Part shown: positions 60,750-64,000 of the stretch, one piece after another
Layout of the letters: each line of letters begins with the position of its first letter
Numbering within the stretch: position 1 is the stretch's first letter
From: an uncultured Eubacteriales bacterium
GTDB taxonomy: Bacteria > Bacillota > Clostridia > Peptostreptococcales > Anaerovoracaceae
Direction: 5' to 3'
Length of the DNA: 64,000 nt
Assembly: GCA_900315485.1 (NCBI GenBank)
Contig: OMZI01000005.1
Location: forward strand, 62,001-126,000
Position numbers and translations under genes: made by a program
Notes under the pieces: generated by a model
What the model saw: only the letters and a program-made list of their open reading frames with translations
The model's database searches: none
What the model was told of the DNA's origin: nothing

Positions 60750-62462
60750 CTAAAATGGAATCGCGTTGAATCCGAAGCGAGGTTCAACGAAATCTTCAAA
60801 TGCAGGGACGACATTCTGAAAGTGATTGACTCTCGGATATTGTTGCCCATCAAATTTGATGTTGTGCTTCTTTGTCCACGCGCTGAATGAATCTGAAGCA
60901 GCTCCTTCCAGAGGCTGGTTGCATGCAGCAAAGGCCTGTCTGCAGTTACTACCTGATGGGTCAAGCTCTATGCATGCAGCTGCCTTGCTGCCAATCGTCA
61001 TTTCGATGATCACCGATTGCTTTTGCTTGACATCTTCCATATAAGAGCCTACGCAGTTGTGGAATCTGCGGCCAAGAGCACGCAGCTCCAACGGCTTCCT
61101 GATAATGGTGAACTCAGCACCGCTATATTCCCCTTCCAGGGCGTAGATTGTCTCATCATACGAAACTTCTGTGCCATACTGCTTGTAGATTATTACGTCT
61201 TTATTCAGCAGCTCAAATTCAACTAAGATATTATGCAGATCATTCATGGCTCTGCAAGCCTTCAGTTCTTCGGCTGTGATGGAACATATATCATACATTC
61301 TGGCAGTATCACGAAGTGTGTAAAACGAAACATCTCTGCTGATGAAAAACTCCGCAAGTTTCCTGTCGCTCATGCCGGCATTCCTGCAGGCGGTCGCAAG
61401 CTTTGCGATCATGTGCTCTCTGTCTGCAAACTGCTGCCATTCATATATAAGGTTATCAATGAAAGGCAGTTCACTAGTCAGATACTCTCTGAGGACATCT
61501 ACGTTGCTGATTCCCAGCGTCTTATAAAGGAATCGCAGCCTCCATTTAAGGTCAGGACGTGCATAAAGGGCCTTTCTGATCGACTTGGTCGCTACCTTTC
61601 CGCATCCGTAGTAAAGATATTTCGGGAAGGTATCAGGATCCTTTCTGTATCTTGCCCTTAATTTCTTGTAGGCGTCTCTGTAAATATATCCTATGGGTTC
61701 GCCATAAAACATATCGCGATATTCTTTAGGACGCAGATCGTACAGCTTCTTCAGGAAATTGGCATACGCTACTTCCATGAGAGATCCGAGCGGTGATTTA
61801 ACAGCAGGAGCAAGACCTTTAAAAGCCTTTTCAAGCGCTGCCATAGCCTCCGGATCGTCTTCAAAGAAGAGGTTGCTTATGCGAGAAAGAGTCGGGTTGT
61901 ACGAAAAGGACGCCCTCCTTATTGTCTGTATATCAGCGAAAACCTTCTTCCCTCTGTTCTGTGCAGGCATGACATATGTCTGACCTGAAGCCACGTTGAT
62001 GACCACGGTTATCTGAAATACCGTGCTGTAAGGCTTCTGTGCCTTAGGGTTAAGGTAATAGTTCCTCCCCACTGCAGAGATGTGAAGACTGTTACCGTGC
62101 TCGGTTATTTCGAGCTTTAAAGGGAAAGCATCGTGGATCCTGGCGCTTGTCCTGCGTGTAAGAGATGAGCTGTTTACATTGAGACAGTCGCGTACAGCAT
62201 ACTGATCGCCGCATCCGCATGACAGGATGCTACTCTTATCTCTTTCTGCTTGGTCAAGAAGTTCTTCGGGGTATTCGTGGAATTCCCCGCACTTTGTGCA
62301 GAAAACGCCGACCATAAGCTTTGTTTCCAGATTTGTCGGACTTCTGTATGCTTCCGCCATATAGACCGGTGTTCTTTCCTCCGTATCCTTGCGCAGCAGA
62401 TAACGCATTGAAAGACGGACGCCCGGATAGCCATATTCTTTTTTATACAGCAGTTTTCCCAT
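60750..62462 (-). CDS. PcfJ-like protein
   Basis: 570 aa. The C-terminal region ELRALGRRFHNCVGSYMEDV then KQKQSVIIEMTIGSKAAACI-EL is the PcfJ signature (fHNCVG...Y...v..g...i......g...aciel). Two Cys pairs near residues 52-82 (FCTKCGEFH, CGCGDQY) may bind zinc. PcfJ is encoded on conjugative plasmids such as pCF10 and on related elements; its biochemical role is not settled. Start ATG 62462 behind AAAGGAGGAACACA. Full-length appearance. Confidence 0.85.
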   Translation of the reverse strand: MGKLLYKKEYGYPGVRLSMRYLLRKDTEERTPVYMAEAYRSPTNLETKLMVGVFCTKCGEFHEYPEELLDQAERDKSSILSCGCGDQYAVRDCLNVNSSSLTRRTSARIHDAFPLKLEITEHGNSLHISAVGRNYYLNPKAQKPYSTVFQITVVINVASGQTYVMPAQNRGKKVFADIQTIRRASFSYNPTLSRISNLFFEDDPEAMAALEKAFKGLAPAVKSPLGSLMEVAYANFLKKLYDLRPKEYRDMFYGEPIGYIYRDAYKKLRARYRKDPDTFPKYLYYGCGKVATKSIRKALYARPDLKWRLRFLYKTLGISNVDVLREYLTSELPFIDNLIYEWQQFADREHMIAKLATACRNAGMSDRKLAEFFISRDVSFYTLRDTARMYDICSITAEELKACRAMNDLHNILVEFELLNKDVIIYKQYGTEVSYDETIYALEGEYSGAEFTIIRKPLELRALGRRFHNCVGSYMEDVKQKQSVIIEMTIGSKAAACIELDPSGSNCRQAFAACNQPLEGAASDSFSAWTKKHNIKFDGQQYPRVNHFQNVVPAFEDFVEPRFGFNAIPF

Positions 62463-62495
62463 TGTGTTCCTCCTTTGATTTATTATCTGAAGCGC

Positions 62496-63080
62496 TCAAA
62501 GAGGCATCTCGATGTATGAGATATTGTGCCTCTCGAGGACGTCATCATCTGGTTCCCAGATCTTCATAAGAGCCGCCGGAGTGCCGAATGGTGAGCCCTT
62601 TGGGTCATATGTGATGCCAAACAGTTCAAATTCGTCAGTTTCTTCCGGTGGATACGTATAACGACCGGTGCTTTCAAGCCACGCCTCAATGACTTTGACC
62701 GGAACGGCCTGGTCAGGGCGATATTTCTCAATGTCTGTGATGAGACAGGACATCAGATCCTGCTGGTAAAGCTGTGTTACTGATGTATTGTTTTCGGTAG
62801 ACGCTACAGTGATCAGCGTACGGCAGTCTCCGTCGCGGTCTCTGTGCGCTATCCATACACCCGTAGGTTCTGAGTCATCGATGTGGATCGATGTGACTTC
62901 ATCAACCCCGATAGCGGCAGCGAGCTTTTCTTGCAGATCTTCCACAGGGGTATCATTTTCTCCCAGCCCGATGTAAAGACCATCAACGGAGAAGTCTGTG
63001 TACACCTCCGCTCCGTATATGGAGTAAAGAAGCCGCCTGAATTCGTCAGCGTTATATACCTTGCATTTCGTTTCTGTCAT
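62496..63080 (-). CDS. hypothetical protein
   Basis: 194 aa, acidic, begins MTETKCKVYNADEFRRLLYS and has VDEVTSIHIDDSEPTGVWIA. Start behind AGGAGGAAACAACACA, the leader shared with the helicase genes at the other end of the window. Family unknown. Confidence 0.6.
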   Translation of the reverse strand: MTETKCKVYNADEFRRLLYSIYGAEVYTDFSVDGLYIGLGENDTPVEDLQEKLAAAIGVDEVTSIHIDDSEPTGVWIAHRDRDGDCRTLITVASTENNTSVTQLYQQDLMSCLITDIEKYRPDQAVPVKVIEAWLESTGRYTYPPEETDEFELFGITYDPKGSPFGTPAALMKIWEPDDDVLERHNISYIEMPL

Positions 63081-63115
63081 TGTGTTGTTTCCTCCTTCTA
63101 ATAGTTTGGGGCTGT

Positions 63116-63289
63116 TTACTTAGCTGATGCAGCCGATCCGGTTTCTTTGAGCAGAAGACGCTCAAAGCGTGCTGTGATGACCTTGCCGTTACAGTTGTCG
63201 CAGCAGCGTCCGCTGTCTGCCAGCGGCCACGGATTGTTCCCGTATCCAGTGATCTGCTTTCCGCAAATAACGCATTTTGTCTTTTCCAT
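63116..63289 (-). CDS. small phage zinc-finger protein
   Basis: 57 aa: KCVICGKQITGYGNNPWPLA then DSGRCCDNCNGKVITARFER. The C-x2-C...GNNPxP...C-C-x2-CN pattern is a well-known Firmicute phage protein, function unknown. Start ATG 63289 behind AGGAGGAAACAACA. A hairpin (GAGGCCAG/CTGACCTC-like, 63309-63335) lies between it and the next gene. Confidence 0.75.
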   Translation of the reverse strand: MEKTKCVICGKQITGYGNNPWPLADSGRCCDNCNGKVITARFERLLLKETGSAASAK

Positions 63290-63354
63290 TGTTGTTTCCT
63301 CCTAACTAAGAGGCCAGACGCAAGGCCTGACCTCTTTATTCAATCGTTAAATTA

Positions 63355-64000
63355 CTACATTTCCTCAGGCTTCTCGCATCGCTCGAACTCGATCACCCAG
63401 ACATAGGGATCAGCGCTCCAGCCGTACTCTTTAAGAACAGCTTTCCTGACTTTACTGTCCCAAAGGTTTCTGAACTCAACTGCACAAGGCAGTCTGTCAA
63501 GCTTAGCTTTACCTACGCTTAGATCTGGTGCTTGGCAGCGTTTAGCGCATGATGCGCACTGAGTTGCAATACCTTCCTGCAGAACAGACTCAAGCGGTGC
63601 GTCGTGCAGCCTTTCTACGCTGACGTTTGTCACCTTAAGAAACAGTCTTGCTGCCTCTTTCGGCATGCGAACAGGTGACTCCCATTCGGCGATGAAACCG
63701 TTATCCCAAAGCCTCGGGTCGTCTCGGTCTGCCTTGTAGTCATAGTGCATCGGTCTTCCGGCTTTTGGATTGCCGTGTCTTGCCCATATTTCTCTGACGT
63801 ACAGGATATCGTCCGTATGGCAAGGCGGATTCCATGTTTTTGCACGGTCCTCGCTTGTGATGTCGTCAGCAAGGCGCCATTCATCACCCCAGTACTTATG
63901 TGCTGTGGGCGACGGATAGGTCCATTTGCCGACGTTGCTGCTTCCCATAGCTGTGTAGCATAGCTTCATCTTCGGCTGTGGCTTGATTACTTTGCGAACG
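63355..64000 (-). CDS. ASCH-like phage protein (runs off window)
   Basis: The visible part is 215 codons; the frame stays open to the window edge, with VRKVIKPQPKMKLCYTAMGS upstream of an internal Met, matching the xTVTRRxIKPQP opening of these phage proteins. DDILYVREIWARHG is the conserved core, and a Cys cluster (CASCAKRCQ) follows. ASCH-like domains are thought to bind RNA or modified nucleotides. N-terminus lies beyond position 64000. Confidence 0.7.
   Translation of the reverse strand, partial: VRKVIKPQPKMKLCYTAMGSSNVGKWTYPSPTAHKYWGDEWRLADDITSEDRAKTWNPPCHTDDILYVREIWARHGNPKAGRPMHYDYKADRDDPRLWDNGFIAEWESPVRMPKEAARLFLKVTNVSVERLHDAPLESVLQEGIATQCASCAKRCQAPDLSVGKAKLDRLPCAVEFRNLWDSKVRKAVLKEYGWSADPYVWVIEFERCEKPEEM

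Overview
The window looks like part of a large mobile element (a megaplasmid or huge phage, possibly integrated) of a gut or rumen Firmicute, most plausibly Lachnospiraceae. The grounds are strong AGGAGG-type ribosome sites, bacterial consensus promoters, Firmicute-style plasmid and phage families (ParA/ParB, topoisomerase III, PcfJ-like, DUF3846, phage zinc-knuckle proteins) and CRISPR repeats of the Cas12a type common in that group. No virion or conjugation structural genes are visible, so the element class stays open. The host assignment is inference.

Left part (1-16 kb, mostly minus strand): a partition operon (ribbon-helix-helix, ParA with a doubled P-loop motif, ParB cut by the window edge) behind a promoter with iterated operators. 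It is followed by a DNA-processing block (RecD2-like helicase, YqaJ-type nuclease, nuclease-UvrD fusion), a MoxR ATPase with a VWA/HExxH protein, HU, two membrane proteins, a lipoprotein, and a divergent membrane-anchored metallo-beta-lactamase-like protein that has lost its metal ligands. From 16 to 21 kb on the plus strand come ssb with small genes, a SNF2 helicase, a Cro-like regulator, and a tRNA cluster with one normal tRNA-Pro and several reduced tRNA-like sequences.

Middle part (21.6-42 kb, plus strand): two IscB elements with their omega RNAs, a GNAT protein fused to an RNA polymerase alpha-CTD-like domain, a TnpB element that splits a gene, topoisomerase III, and an orphan Cas12a-type CRISPR array of four repeats, one of them cut in two by an IS630-family insertion. 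A solitary, altered CRISPR repeat lies upstream of topB. No cas gene and no TnpA is present in the window. After two related DNA-binding-like proteins comes an 1823-residue multidomain ATPase followed by a 344-residue protein with a C-terminal HEPN-like RNxxxH motif. This pair is my best candidate for an undescribed defence or abortive-infection system.

Right part (43-64 kb, minus strand): a tyrosine recombinase, a nucleotidyltransferase, a third IscB element whose omega RNA carries an extra hairpin, then long runs of small phage-type accessory genes with stop/start overlaps, an AAA+ ATPase, an orphan omega RNA end without IscB, several HTH regulators with near-perfect promoters, a zinc-ribbon repeat gene that has lost its 5' end, a PcfJ-like protein and an ASCH-like phage protein cut by the window edge.

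Taken together: replication/recombination and partition functions on the left, a cluster of RNA-guided and CRISPR-related elements in the middle beside a candidate defence cassette, and a phage-like accessory operon on the right. All assignments rest on motifs read by eye. Functions of most small genes are unknown.
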